Notes under the pieces: model-generated
Told to the model about the DNA's origin: nothing
Databases searched by the model: none
Seen by the model: the letters and a program-made list of their open reading frames with translations, nothing else
Source of the DNA: Muribaculaceae bacterium
GTDB taxonomy: Bacteria; Bacteroidota; Bacteroidia; Bacteroidales; Muribaculaceae
Assembly: GCA_017454355.1 (NCBI GenBank)
Contig: JAFTDD010000040.1
Span: 1-39,554 of the forward strand
Length of the DNA stretch: 39,554 nucleotides
Direction of reading: 5' to 3'
Program-made: the position numbers and the translations under genes
Part shown: in pieces, positions 23,916-31,207 of the stretch
Position numbering within the stretch: the stretch's first letter is position 1
Layout: each line of letters starts with the position of its first letter

Positions 23916-25157
23916 ATGGAGAATAACGAAGTGAACAATAGCCTGCCATCGATGCGAGAGTTAGGCACGAGCAACACGCGCGAGCCGCAGCCCGAGCGCA
24001 AGTATGACTTCGACCGCGTGGTGCGCATCATCATCACTTTGGTCACCGTGGGCTGTATCCTCTATGCCATCGACTACTTGTCGCCGGTGCTGCTACCGTT
24101 CCTGGTGGGCTGCCTGATGGCTTACGTGCTCAATCCGCTCGTCGACCTGATACAGCGTTGCCCGCTGACGCGCAACCGCGCGGTGGCCGTGGTCGTGACG
24201 CTGCTGCTGGTAATCGCGATTGTGGGCGGCGCGCTGTGGCTGCTCATTCCTTACATCATAGCCGAGTTTGCCGGCATGGGAAAGATGCTGGCCGCCTACG
24301 CCGAGAGCAATATCCACATGCCGTATATCCCCGACGTGGTCACCGAGTATATCAAGAGCCATATCGACTTGAGCCAGTGGGACACGATGCTAACCAAGGA
24401 ACAGTGGTTTGAAATCGCCAACAATGTATTCGCGGGCACGTGGAGCGTGGTGGGCGGCACGGTGAGCGTGGTGCTGAGCATCGTCAGTTCGCTCATAGTG
24501 TTGCTCTATATGTTCTTTGTGCTGATGGACTTCAACAAGATTTCAAAGGGCTTCAAGGCGATGGTGCCGCGCCGTTACCGCCGCATGACATTCCGCATCC
24601 TGCGAGACGTGCAAGAGACGATGAGCGGCTACTTCCGCGGTCAGGCGTTGGTATCGCTGCTGGTGGGCATCGTGTTTGCCATCGAGTTCTCGATTATCGG
24701 TCTGCCGATGGCAATCGTGTTCGGCCTGTTTGTGGGCGTGTTGAATATGGTGCCTTACTTGCAGTTGGTGTCCTTCCCCATTGCTATGTTCCTCGGTCTG
24801 GTGGCGAGCGTGGCAACCGGCACGAGTTTCCTGACGTGGTTCCTGTGGATTTTTGGCGCCTACTGTCTGTGTCAGGTGATACAAGACTTGGTGTTCATCC
24901 CGCTGATTATGAAAGAACAGATGGGCCTCAACCCGGCCATCATCTTCCTGGCGCTGTCACTGTGGGCCTACATTCTCGGCTTCATCGGCCTCATCGTCGG
25001 CCTGCCGCTCACCACCATCATCATCAGTTACTATAACGAGTTTGTGCTCGATCAGCCCAACCCGCTGCACCACCGCAAGCACGCGTCATCGCGCAAGCCG
25101 CTGCTCAAGGGGTTTGCCAACTGGGTGCGCCGTAACACGAGCAACACGAGTGTGTAG
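23916..25157 (+). CDS. AI-2E family (PerM/YdiK-type) membrane permease
   Basis: A 413-residue polytopic membrane protein of the AI-2E/UPF0118 family. A cytoplasmic N-terminus of about 40 residues is followed by helices arranged in the family pattern, including LSPVLLPFLVGCLMAYVLNPLVDL near residue 60 and the C-terminal block FGLFVGVLNMVPYLQL followed by IMKEQMGLNPAIIFLALSLWAYILGFIGLIVGLPL. Members have been linked to export of autoinducer-2, to sodium/proton exchange and to other transport, so the substrate here is open. It has its own promoter. The TAG stop opens a short TAGCATG tandem array. Confidence 0.93.
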   Translation: MENNEVNNSLPSMRELGTSNTREPQPERKYDFDRVVRIIITLVTVGCILYAIDYLSPVLLPFLVGCLMAYVLNPLVDLIQRCPLTRNRAVAVVVTLLLVIAIVGGALWLLIPYIIAEFAGMGKMLAAYAESNIHMPYIPDVVTEYIKSHIDLSQWDTMLTKEQWFEIANNVFAGTWSVVGGTVSVVLSIVSSLIVLLYMFFVLMDFNKISKGFKAMVPRRYRRMTFRILRDVQETMSGYFRGQALVSLLVGIVFAIEFSIIGLPMAIVFGLFVGVLNMVPYLQLVSFPIAMFLGLVASVATGTSFLTWFLWIFGAYCLCQVIQDLVFIPLIMKEQMGLNPAIIFLALSLWAYILGFIGLIVGLPLTTIIISYYNEFVLDQPNPLHHRKHASSRKPLLKGFANWVRRNTSNTSV

Positions 25158-25168
25158 CATGTAGCATG
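25155..25168 (+). repeat. TAGCATG pair starting at the permease stop codon
   Basis: Two exact TAGCATG units, the first of which begins with the TAG stop codon. It is the third array of this unit in the window. Confidence 0.8.
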
Positions 25169-25179
25169 TAGGCGTCAGC

Positions 25180-25227
25180 GGTTGGCCATGCCGCGCGCCC
25201 CCGCGCCGGCCATACCGCCCCGCCACT
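25180..25227. repeat. GC-rich GGTTGGCCATGCC repeat, copy 1
   Basis: This block reads GGTTGGCCATGCCGCGCGCC, then CGCGCCGGCC, and ends in CCCCGCCACT. Related blocks with the same word order occur at 29451-29517 and, shortened, at 30281-30310. All three lie between genes. Confidence 0.75.
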
Positions 25228-25240
25228 CAATTGTTTTTTC

Positions 25241-26905
25241 TTGGAATTGTTCAATCTTTTCACTCCGGAGGAACTCGAGGGCATCGAGGTGCCGAGGCGA
25301 TTCACGTGGCCGTTCTGCTACGAGCCGCACCCGTTGGCGCGCCTTGCCGTGAGCCACACGTTTGACCGCCTGGAGGCTATGCACCGCGAGGAGAGCGAGG
25401 CCGCCTGGCTCGCCGAACTGGACAGCGGCAAAATGCTCGGCGTGCTCGTGGTGAGCGATGACGCGGGGCACCTCGGCTGGCTGGCCGCCTTCTCGGGCAC
25501 CGTGGCCGGCAGTTACCGCCACACGGGCTTTGTGCCGCCCGTCGACGACCTGCTCACCCCCAGCCATTTTTACACAGCCGGCATGGCCCGCATCGACAGC
25601 CTCACGGCTCGCATCAACGCCGCCATCACCAACGACGAGCGCCACCGCGCGGCTGAGGCGCTTGTCCGGCACGACCACCGCGCCGAGAGCCTGCTCACCG
25701 ACTTCAAGCGCATGATTGAGCGCGACCGCACCCACCGACGCGAGATGCGGCAGAGTGGACTGCTCGACGACGCGGCGATGGACGCATTGGAGAACGACAG
25801 CAAATACCAGCGAGCCGAACTCAAACGGTTACGCCAACGGTTGGAAAGTCAGCGCGAGCACTTCCTGCGCCGCCTGAGCGACATCGACAGCGCCACGGCC
25901 GAACTGCGGCGGCAGCGCGAGCAACTGTCACAGCAACTGCAGTTGAGGCTATTCGAGAGCATGATGGTGAGCAACGCGCGCGGCGAGCAACTGTCAGTGC
26001 TCGACGCGGTCCACACCTTTCAGCGCGACCACGGTCTGCCACAGGCATTGCCACCCGGCGGCACCGGCGAGTGCGCCGCCCCAAAACTGCTGCAATATGC
26101 CTTCTCCCACGGCCTGCGCCCACTATGCATGGCCGAGGTGTGGTGGGGCAGGAGCAGCACCGGCGAGTTACACCGCCACGGGCATTACTACCCCTCGTGC
26201 AGCAGCAAGTGCAAGCCATTGCTACACTTCATGCTGCAAGGCCTTGACGTGGAGCCCGACCCTCTTGACAAGCCGTGTGACGAGCCGCTCACCATCCTCC
26301 ACGACGACGAGTGGCTGGCGGTAGTGAACAAGCCGGCGGGAATGCTCTCGCAGGAAGGGCACCTCGAGAATGTCGTCACCGTTGAGCAGGCGTTCCTCCA
26401 CGCTGTACCGCAGCCCGGTCTCGCGCGCGTCGTCCACCGCCTGGACATGGACACCAGCGGCGTGATGATAATAGCCAAAACCGTGGAGGCCTACACCAAA
26501 CTGCAACGACTATTCCACAAATGCAAGGTCGACAAGCGATATATAGCCGTGCTGGACGGTGATGTGAGTGCCGATAAAGAAACCGTAAACCTGCCGCTCG
26601 CGCCCGACATCAACGATCGTCCGCGTCAAAAAGTGGACCGCGATTTCGGCAAGGTGTCAATAACAAATTATAAAGTGCTGGACCGCACGGACGGCCGCAC
26701 CCGCGTGGAGTTCGCGCCGGTCACCGGCCGTACCCACCAACTGCGCGTCCACGCCGCAAGCGTCGAGGGCCTCAACGCCCCCATCGTCGGCGACCGCCTC
26801 TACGGCATCACCGGTCCGCGCCTGCTGCTGCACGCCACCACCATCTCCTTCACGCATCCCTTCACCGGACGCGACCTCACCGTCACCTCACCCGTCCCGT
26901 TCTAA
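25241..26905 (+). CDS. RluA-family pseudouridine synthase with long N-terminal extension
   Basis: A 554-residue protein. The C-terminal part (about 340-554) is an RluA-type RNA pseudouridine synthase with WLAVVNKPAGMLSQ, the catalytic RVVHRLDMDTSG, RYIAVLDG and the RTHQLRVHAA motif. Before it lie about 335 residues with a long charged helical region (about 140-235, rich in Arg, Glu and Gln), probably coiled coil. Long RluA-like proteins of this layout are common in Bacteroidales. The RNA target is unknown. The gene appears to start at TTG (25241), because no ATG or GTG lies in frame between an upstream stop at 25169 and the conserved N-terminal block (VPRRFTWPFCYEPHPLA). A later start would cut into that block. 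Confidence 0.92.
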   Translation: MELFNLFTPEELEGIEVPRRFTWPFCYEPHPLARLAVSHTFDRLEAMHREESEAAWLAELDSGKMLGVLVVSDDAGHLGWLAAFSGTVAGSYRHTGFVPPVDDLLTPSHFYTAGMARIDSLTARINAAITNDERHRAAEALVRHDHRAESLLTDFKRMIERDRTHRREMRQSGLLDDAAMDALENDSKYQRAELKRLRQRLESQREHFLRRLSDIDSATAELRRQREQLSQQLQLRLFESMMVSNARGEQLSVLDAVHTFQRDHGLPQALPPGGTGECAAPKLLQYAFSHGLRPLCMAEVWWGRSSTGELHRHGHYYPSCSSKCKPLLHFMLQGLDVEPDPLDKPCDEPLTILHDDEWLAVVNKPAGMLSQEGHLENVVTVEQAFLHAVPQPGLARVVHRLDMDTSGVMIIAKTVEAYTKLQRLFHKCKVDKRYIAVLDGDVSADKETVNLPLAPDINDRPRQKVDRDFGKVSITNYKVLDRTDGRTRVEFAPVTGRTHQLRVHAASVEGLNAPIVGDRLYGITGPRLLLHATTISFTHPFTGRDLTVTSPVPF

Positions 26906-26994
26906 CGGCCGCGCAGCGAGATGAACGTGGGCCTGTGATTACGGTTTTCACGGGATAAATATCTCACGGTGTGGTTAGTGAACAGACAAAACTA

Positions 26995-27028
26995 AGAGCC
27001 GCTTGACCCTCCCCAGTCAAGCGGCTCT
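26995..27028 (-). terminator. Terminator downstream of tRNA-Arg
   Basis: AGAGCCGCTTGAC pairs perfectly with GTCAAGCGGCTCT over 13 bases with an eight-base loop. On the minus strand it is followed by TAGTTTTGTC and lies four bases after the tRNA 3' end. Confidence 0.8.
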
Positions 27029-27032
27029 CAAG

Positions 27033-27106
27033 TGATTCCCACAGGATTCAAACCTGTAACCTTCTGATCCGTAGTCAGATGCTCTATTCAATTGAGCTAG
27101 GGAACC
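27033..27106 (-). tRNA. tRNA-Arg (anticodon ACG)
   Basis: A 74-base cloverleaf on the minus strand. The acceptor GGTTCCC pairs with GGGAATC (one G-U). The anticodon stem TCTGA/TCAGA encloses the loop CTACGGA, giving anticodon ACG, so A34 is expected to be modified to inosine. The T arm is ACAGG-TTTGAAT-CCTGT. CCA is not encoded. A consensus promoter lies 23 bases upstream and a hairpin terminator follows. Confidence 0.95.
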
Positions 27107-27128
27107 ATTTGCTTCCGAATTGCGACTG

Positions 27129-27160
27129 CAAAATTACTGCTTTTTTTCGAACCGGCCAAA
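27129..27160 (-). promoter_or_regulatory. tRNA-Arg promoter TTTG-N20-TAATTTTG
   Basis: On the minus strand, TTTG (27160-27157) and TAATTTTG (27136-27129) are separated by 20 bases, a full consensus match. The expected transcript start is about 15 bases before the mature tRNA 5' end. Confidence 0.85.
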
Positions 27161-27224
27161 TTTTTTTGCAATTATTTTTTCAAAAAAAATCACAAAATTT
27201 CACAACAACCAATCGCACAACACT

Positions 27225-27428
27225 TTACATCAGCCACGTCACAATCGCCCATACCGCAAAAATCAGCAAAGCGAGCACGGTAGGCCATGCCAGCGTCTTG
27301 TAGTTGACCAGATACAACTCGGGTTCCGGCGCCTTGACCGGCTCGGCAGGTTGTGCGGCGAGAGCCTGCTGCTCCACGTCCAGAGCCTCAACGGGCTCGC
27401 TCACCTCGTTATATAATGCTGCTTTCAT
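27225..27428 (-). CDS. Small membrane-anchored protein, unknown function
   Basis: A 67-residue protein. Residues 1-44 are polar and rich in Glu, Ala, Pro and Val (EPVEALDVEQQALAAQPAEP). Residues about 46-66 form one hydrophobic helix with three Trp (LAWPTVLALLIFAVWAIVTW) ending almost at the C-terminus. This is the layout of a tail-anchored inner-membrane protein. I do not recognise a family. The gene is supported by a full consensus promoter at 27539-27509 on the same strand, leaving a leader of about 75 bases that contains a CCTCC palindrome. It lies between tRNA-Arg and the divergent ATP-grasp-like gene. Confidence 0.65.
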   Translation of the reverse strand: MKAALYNEVSEPVEALDVEQQALAAQPAEPVKAPEPELYLVNYKTLAWPTVLALLIFAVWAIVTWLM

Positions 27429-27461
27429 TCTTCTATATTATAAATGATTATTCCATTTCTT

Positions 27462-27492
27462 CCCCTCCTTTAGGAGGGGGTTGGTGGAGGAC
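27462..27492 (-). repeat. Dispersed palindrome CCCCTCCTAAAGGAGGGG, copy 2
   Basis: The same roughly 30-base word as at 16422-16453, in the opposite orientation, including the GTCCTCC(A/C)CCAACC flank. Here it forms a hairpin within the 5' leader of the small membrane-protein gene. Confidence 0.75.
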
Positions 27493-27508
27493 TCTTTGTT
27501 TTCAAGTG

Positions 27509-27539
27509 CAAAATTATCCATTTTTTCCCACTTGACAAA
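27509..27539 (-). promoter_or_regulatory. Promoter TTTG-N19-TAATTTTG for the small membrane protein
   Basis: On the minus strand, TTTG (27539-27536) is 19 bases from TAATTTTG (27516-27509), a full consensus match. It points to the 27225-27428 gene. Confidence 0.8.
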
Positions 27540-27548
27540 AAAAATTGC

Positions 27549-27556
27549 TAATTTTG
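27549..27556 (+). promoter_or_regulatory. -7 element TAATTTTG for the ATP-grasp-like gene
   Basis: TAATTTTG lies 20 bases before the ATG at 27577. No TTTG is present at -33, and the space is shared with the divergent promoter on the other strand. Confidence 0.55.
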
Positions 27557-27576
27557 TACGATAATTAAGATCGTGA

Positions 27577-28656
27577 ATGAACGTTTACCTCTTCAACCCC
27601 GATAGCGACCGCGCGCTTGCCCACGAGGCCGAGCAGCGCCGCAAAGGCTTGCCGCGTGCCGTGTACACCGCCAAGTCATTCGCGCGGCGCATGGCGCTGG
27701 CACTGCAACTGCTGCCGTGCTGGATTGCCTCGCCGGGCGATGCGGTGCTCGTTGAGGGCAGCGACGAGCAGGTGGCGCAGTGGCAACGCTGGGTTGACGA
27801 GAAGATGGCCGGCATCACCATCGTCAACAGGCCACCCGCGGGCGGCGACGTCGCTTACCGACCGTGGGGATGGTGCAACAGCGTGGCCCACCGCCTGCTG
27901 GCGCGCGGCGCGGCGCCGACGGGGATGCCTCTCGACGACGGGATGCTGCTTGACGCCGATATTGTTGCGGCGGCGAGCCGCCTGACAACCGTCAAACTGC
28001 ACCGCCTGATTGCCGACCGGCTGGGCCGCGAACTCTGTCCGCCGCCGGTCGCGATAAGCGACGACGAGACGCTGCGCGAGCGCCTCACGGCAGCCGCGAG
28101 CCGCGGTTTCTACCTCAAGAAGTTGTATAGCGGCAGCGGGCAGGGCATTTTCAGGCAGCCGCCCGCCACGGCCGGCGGTATGCCGGAGATGTGGCGGTGG
28201 CTGCGCGACGAGTTCAAGCGGCAAGAGGCGGTGATGCTTGAGCCGCTCTACGACCGCATGATGGACATGGCGGTGGAGTTCCGTTGCGATGGTGACGGGA
28301 TTGAGGTGGACGGCTACTCGGTGTTTGAGGTCGACAGCCACAGCCAGTGGGTTGGAACGCGCATCGACAGCCGGCAGGCGCTGCATGGACTCATCACCGC
28401 GGCCTACCCCGGGTTTGACGACGTGGTGGAGGCGGTCAGGCAAGCGCTCAACGAGGTGGTGCCAAAACGGTATGCCGGCTTCCTGGGCGTGGACATGCTA
28501 CTCTACCGCAAGAGCGACGGCGGCGTGGGCCTCAATCCCTGCGTGGAACTCAACCTGCGCACGACCATGGGCGTTGTGGCCGCCCACATGGGCGAGCGAC
28601 ACGGCCGTCGCGGCGTCCTTTCAATGCGCAACGCGGCTTTGGCCGTACAAAATTAA
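27577..28656 (+). CDS. ATP-grasp-like protein, unknown substrate
   Basis: A 359-residue soluble protein with an ATP-grasp look. The start MNVYLFNPDSDRALAHEAEQ and the motif YRPWGWCNSVAHRL are conserved-looking, in the style of Bacteroidales proteins I know only as hypothetical. Residues about 135-165 (RLTTVKLHRLIADRLG) lead into FYLKKLYSGSGQGIF, a plausible nucleotide-binding lysine and glycine loop. AVMLEPLYDRMMDMAVEF and the C-terminal FLGVDMLLY followed by NPCVELNLRTTMG resemble the metal-binding Glu-x-Asn strand of ATP-grasp ligases. The substrate cannot be read from sequence. The menG gene follows after 43 bases on the same strand, but the link may be incidental. Confidence 0.75.
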   Translation: MNVYLFNPDSDRALAHEAEQRRKGLPRAVYTAKSFARRMALALQLLPCWIASPGDAVLVEGSDEQVAQWQRWVDEKMAGITIVNRPPAGGDVAYRPWGWCNSVAHRLLARGAAPTGMPLDDGMLLDADIVAAASRLTTVKLHRLIADRLGRELCPPPVAISDDETLRERLTAAASRGFYLKKLYSGSGQGIFRQPPATAGGMPEMWRWLRDEFKRQEAVMLEPLYDRMMDMAVEFRCDGDGIEVDGYSVFEVDSHSQWVGTRIDSRQALHGLITAAYPGFDDVVEAVRQALNEVVPKRYAGFLGVDMLLYRKSDGGVGLNPCVELNLRTTMGVVAAHMGERHGRRGVLSMRNAALAVQN

Positions 28657-28699
28657 TCTCTCGAAAAATTCACGAGAAAAGCTTTTTCCGGAACACGAA

Positions 28700-29443
28700 A
28701 TGAATAGCGAAGTTGAGAAGATAAAGCCGTACTCGCCCGAAGGCGAGAGCAAGACAGAACAGGTTAGACAGATGTTTGACAACATCGCTCCGGCCTACGA
28801 TTTCATGAACCGCGCGATGACGCTGGGCATCGACCGCCGGTGGCGGCGCGCCGCCGTCAAGACAGTGGCGGCTGCCGCGCCTCGCGACGTGCTCGACGTG
28901 GCAACCGGCACGGGCGACTTTGCCCTGCAGATAGCGCGCTCGCTGCCCTCGGCCACGGTCACCGGCATCGACCTGAGCGACGGTATGCTCGAGGTCGCGC
29001 GCCACAAAGCCCGCGAAGCCGGCCTCGACGAGCGCATCAGTTTTACTCAGGGCGACTGCCTGGCACTCCCCTACCCCGAAGGATCGTTCGACGCCGTGAC
29101 GGTCGCATTTGGAGTGCGTAACTTTGAGAGCCTTGAGCGGGGGTATGCCGAGATGGCGCGCGTATTGCGGCCCGGAGGCACTCTGGCCGTGCTCGAGTTG
29201 TCTACACCAGGCAATCGATTGATACGGTGGTTCTACGACCTCTACACCCTTCACATCATTCCGTGGGCCGGCTCGCTCAAGAGTGGCGACAGCGAGGCCT
29301 ACCGCTACCTGCCGCGCAGCATCGCCGCCGTGCCACAAGGCGACGACATGCTCGCCCTGATGCGAGCCGCCGGCTTCAGCGACACATCCGCCCGCCGCTT
29401 CACCCTCGGCACCTGCACCCTCTATCTGGCACATAGACTGTAG
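28700..29443 (+). CDS. menG: Demethylmenaquinone methyltransferase
   Basis: A 247-residue class I SAM-dependent methyltransferase of the UbiE/MenG family, performing the last methylation in menaquinone synthesis. Seen are the N-terminal VRQMFDNIAPAYDFMNRAMTLGIDRRWRR, motif I DVATGTGDFA, ATVTGIDLSDGML, VTVAFGVRNFE and the C-terminal SLKSGDSEAYRYLPRSI. Ubiquinone synthesis is not expected in Bacteroidales, so the menaquinone role is preferred. The start is the ATG at 28700; a longer open frame from 28289 only reads through the preceding gene in another frame. A GC-rich intergenic repeat follows directly. Confidence 0.95.
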   Translation: MNSEVEKIKPYSPEGESKTEQVRQMFDNIAPAYDFMNRAMTLGIDRRWRRAAVKTVAAAAPRDVLDVATGTGDFALQIARSLPSATVTGIDLSDGMLEVARHKAREAGLDERISFTQGDCLALPYPEGSFDAVTVAFGVRNFESLERGYAEMARVLRPGGTLAVLELSTPGNRLIRWFYDLYTLHIIPWAGSLKSGDSEAYRYLPRSIAAVPQGDDMLALMRAAGFSDTSARRFTLGTCTLYLAHRL

Positions 29444-29450
29444 CACCACC

Positions 29451-29517
29451 GTTGGCCATGCCACTCGCCCCCGCGCCGGCCCTTCAGCCCCCGCGCAGCG
29501 AGCACCACCCCGCCACT
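29451..29517. repeat. GC-rich GTTGGCCATGCC repeat, copy 2
   Basis: It begins GTTGGCCATGCCACTCGCCC, contains CGCGCCGGCC and GCGAGCACCACCCCGCCACT, and matches 25180-25227 in word order. The GCGAGCACC-CCCCGCCAC part also occurs at 21081-21099. Confidence 0.7.
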
Positions 29518-29549
29518 TAACGAAAAACGAAAAACAAACAACGACAAGT

Positions 29550-29580
29550 TTTGCCGTTTCACAAAAAATCATTATTTTTG
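29550..29580 (+). promoter_or_regulatory. Promoter TTTG-N19-TATTTTTG
   Basis: TTTG at 29550-29553 and TATTTTTG at 29573-29580 make a full consensus match. It would drive the two kinase genes with a leader of about 55 bases containing CATGCTA-like reiterations. Confidence 0.8.
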
Positions 29581-29641
29581 TGGCAGAAATGATTTTTAAA
29601 CTGCATGCTACATGCTGAATGCTACACGCTATTAATTTTTT

Positions 29642-30274
29642 ATGCATATCGCTATCGCAGGCAACATAGGCTCGGGAAAATCGACGCTCACCAGACTGCT
29701 CGCCCGCCACTACGGGTGGACGCCACGCTACGAGTCGGTCGACAACAACCCCTATCTCGAGGACTACTACAACGACATCCACCGATGGTCGTTCAACCTT
29801 GAGGTGTACTTCCTCAAGGAGCGCTTCCGCGACCTGCTGGCCATCGCCCAGGCGCCGGGCACGATAATTCAGGACCGCTCCATCTTTGAGGGCGTGTATG
29901 TGTTCATGGCCAATAACAAAGCGATGGGCCACCTGTCGGACCGCGACTTCAACACCTATATGGAACTGTTTGAGCAGATGCTGTCCGTTGTAAAACTACC
30001 GGACCTGATGATTTACCTGCGGGCCTCGGTGGCCCACCTGGTGGCAAACATCCAGAAGCGCGGCCGAGAATACGAGCAGACCATGCAACTGGCCTACCTC
30101 GAGAACCTTAATCGCCGCTATGAGGACTTTATCACAAACCAATATAAAGGCCGCGTGATGATTGTCGAGAAAGACAACCTCGACTTTGAGAACAACGCCG
30201 AGCACTTCAGCCAAGTGACACGCCGCATCGACGGCCTGCTCTACGGCCTCTTCCCACTAACGACTACCGACTAA
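29642..30274 (+). CDS. Deoxynucleoside kinase, first of a tandem pair
   Basis: A 210-residue cytoplasmic kinase of the deoxynucleoside kinase (dNK/dGK) family, which phosphorylates deoxynucleosides in the salvage pathway. Seen are the P-loop AIAGNIGSGKSTLT, the substrate residues in RYESVDNNPYLEDYY, the QDRSIFEGVYVF motif (with the DRS signature) and the arginine-rich lid NIQKRGREYEQTM. Its own promoter lies about 60 bases upstream. The second copy lies 72 bases downstream. By analogy with Lactobacillus, where adjacent genes encode a dAK/dGK heterodimer, the two products may pair, but specificity cannot be read here. Confidence 0.93.
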   Translation: MHIAIAGNIGSGKSTLTRLLARHYGWTPRYESVDNNPYLEDYYNDIHRWSFNLEVYFLKERFRDLLAIAQAPGTIIQDRSIFEGVYVFMANNKAMGHLSDRDFNTYMELFEQMLSVVKLPDLMIYLRASVAHLVANIQKRGREYEQTMQLAYLENLNRRYEDFITNQYKGRVMIVEKDNLDFENNAEHFSQVTRRIDGLLYGLFPLTTTD

Positions 30275-30280
30275 CGACTG

Positions 30281-30342
30281 GTTGGCCATACCGCGCTCCC
30301 TCGCGCCGGCCTTCTAACATCTAACATCTAACATCTAACATC
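30281..30342 (+). repeat. GC-rich repeat fragment plus TAACATC tandem array
   Basis: Bases 30281-30310 are a shortened copy of the GTTGGCCAT(A/G)CC repeat. They are followed by four exact TAACATC units at 30315-30342, ending four bases before the next start codon. The spacer holds little else. Confidence 0.85.
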
Positions 30343-30346
30343 TCTT

Positions 30347-30967
30347 ATGCATATCGCTATCGCAGGTAACATCGGCAGCGGCAAGACTACGCTCACTTGC
30401 ATGCTCGCCAAGCACTACGGCTGGGAGCCGCGGCTCGAGTCCGTCAGTGACAACCCCTATCTGGAGGACTTCTACGCCGACATGGAACGCTGGGCATTCA
30501 ACCTCCAAATCTACTTCCTCAACCGCCGCTTCAAGGACGTGGTGGAGATTTCGCGCACCGACAAAGTCATCGTGCAGGACCGCACCATCTTTGAGGACGC
30601 GCGCATTTTCGCACCCAACCTCCATGACCAGGGCAAGATGAGCGACCGCGACTTCGACAACTACTGCGACCTATTCGACCTGATGATGTCGCTGGTCAAA
30701 CTGCCCGACCTGATGATTTACATCCGCTCGAGCGTGTCGACACTCGTCGCCCAAATCCAAAAGCGCGGCCGAGAGTACGAGCAGTCAATGCGCCTCGACT
30801 ACCTCCAGGGCCTGGAGCGGCGCTACGAGCAGTGGATTGAGACCTACCCCGGCAAACTCATGATTATCGACGGTGACAACTGCAAGTTCGGCGACAACCT
30901 CGAGCACTTCAGTCAAGTCACCAAGCGCATCGACGGCCTCCTCTACGGCCTCTTCCCCATCGTGTGA
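30347..30967 (+). CDS. Deoxynucleoside kinase, second of a tandem pair
   Basis: A 206-residue paralogue of the preceding kinase. It keeps the P-loop (AIAGNIGSGKTTLT), the ESVSDNPYLEDFY substrate segment, QDRTIFEDARIF and the QIQKRGREYEQSM lid. The first 20 bases of the two genes are identical and similarity continues throughout, so they arose by tandem duplication. Differences near the substrate pocket (DNNPYLEDYY against DNPYLEDFY, DRSIFEG against DRTIFED) suggest different base preference. It is probably co-transcribed with the first copy. A long hairpin follows the stop codon and marks the end of the GC-rich part of the window. Confidence 0.93.
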   Translation: MHIAIAGNIGSGKTTLTCMLAKHYGWEPRLESVSDNPYLEDFYADMERWAFNLQIYFLNRRFKDVVEISRTDKVIVQDRTIFEDARIFAPNLHDQGKMSDRDFDNYCDLFDLMMSLVKLPDLMIYIRSSVSTLVAQIQKRGREYEQSMRLDYLQGLERRYEQWIETYPGKLMIIDGDNCKFGDNLEHFSQVTKRIDGLLYGLFPIV

Positions 30968-30980
30968 CCACTTGCTTATA

Positions 30981-31058
30981 CGGGAGAAAATCTGCATGAT
31001 TTTCTCCCGTGAATTCCCGTGAATTATCGTGAATATTTTTTTCACGGCAATTCACGGG
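30981..31058 (+). terminator. Hairpins after the kinase pair
   Basis: CGGGAGAAAATC pairs with GATTTTCTCCCG (30981-31009, 12-base stem). It is followed by a nested hairpin with outer arms CCCGTGAATT/AATTCACGGG (31016-31058) and inner arms CGTGAA/TTCACG. The first has no T-run; the inner loop of the second is T-rich. CCCGTGAATT-type words recur near 31505-31535. Confidence 0.6.
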
Positions 31059-31170
31059 ATGCTTTTTAGACAATCCTGCCTATTCTCGAAACGAATTAGG
31101 AGGTGCGTCTAACTTCCCTCAGCCCCTCGGCCCCTCGGAGAATTCTCGTGAGAAAAAATGAAAAAATTAT

Positions 31171-31201
31171 TTTGTGATATGAAACAATTATATTAATTTT
31201 G
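31171..31201 (+). promoter_or_regulatory. Promoter TTTG-N19-TAATTTTG for candidate RNA 1
   Basis: TTTG at 31171-31174 and TAATTTTG at 31194-31201 are a full consensus match. The predicted start, near 31208, falls on the first base of a strong hairpin rather than ahead of any gene. Confidence 0.75.
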
Positions 31202-31207
31202 CAAACG

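Noticed and set aside
28289-28699. N-terminal extension of the menaquinone methyltransferase
   Set aside because: This part is an alternative frame of the preceding ATP-grasp-like gene. The family start MNSEVEKIKPY at 28700 fits homologue length.
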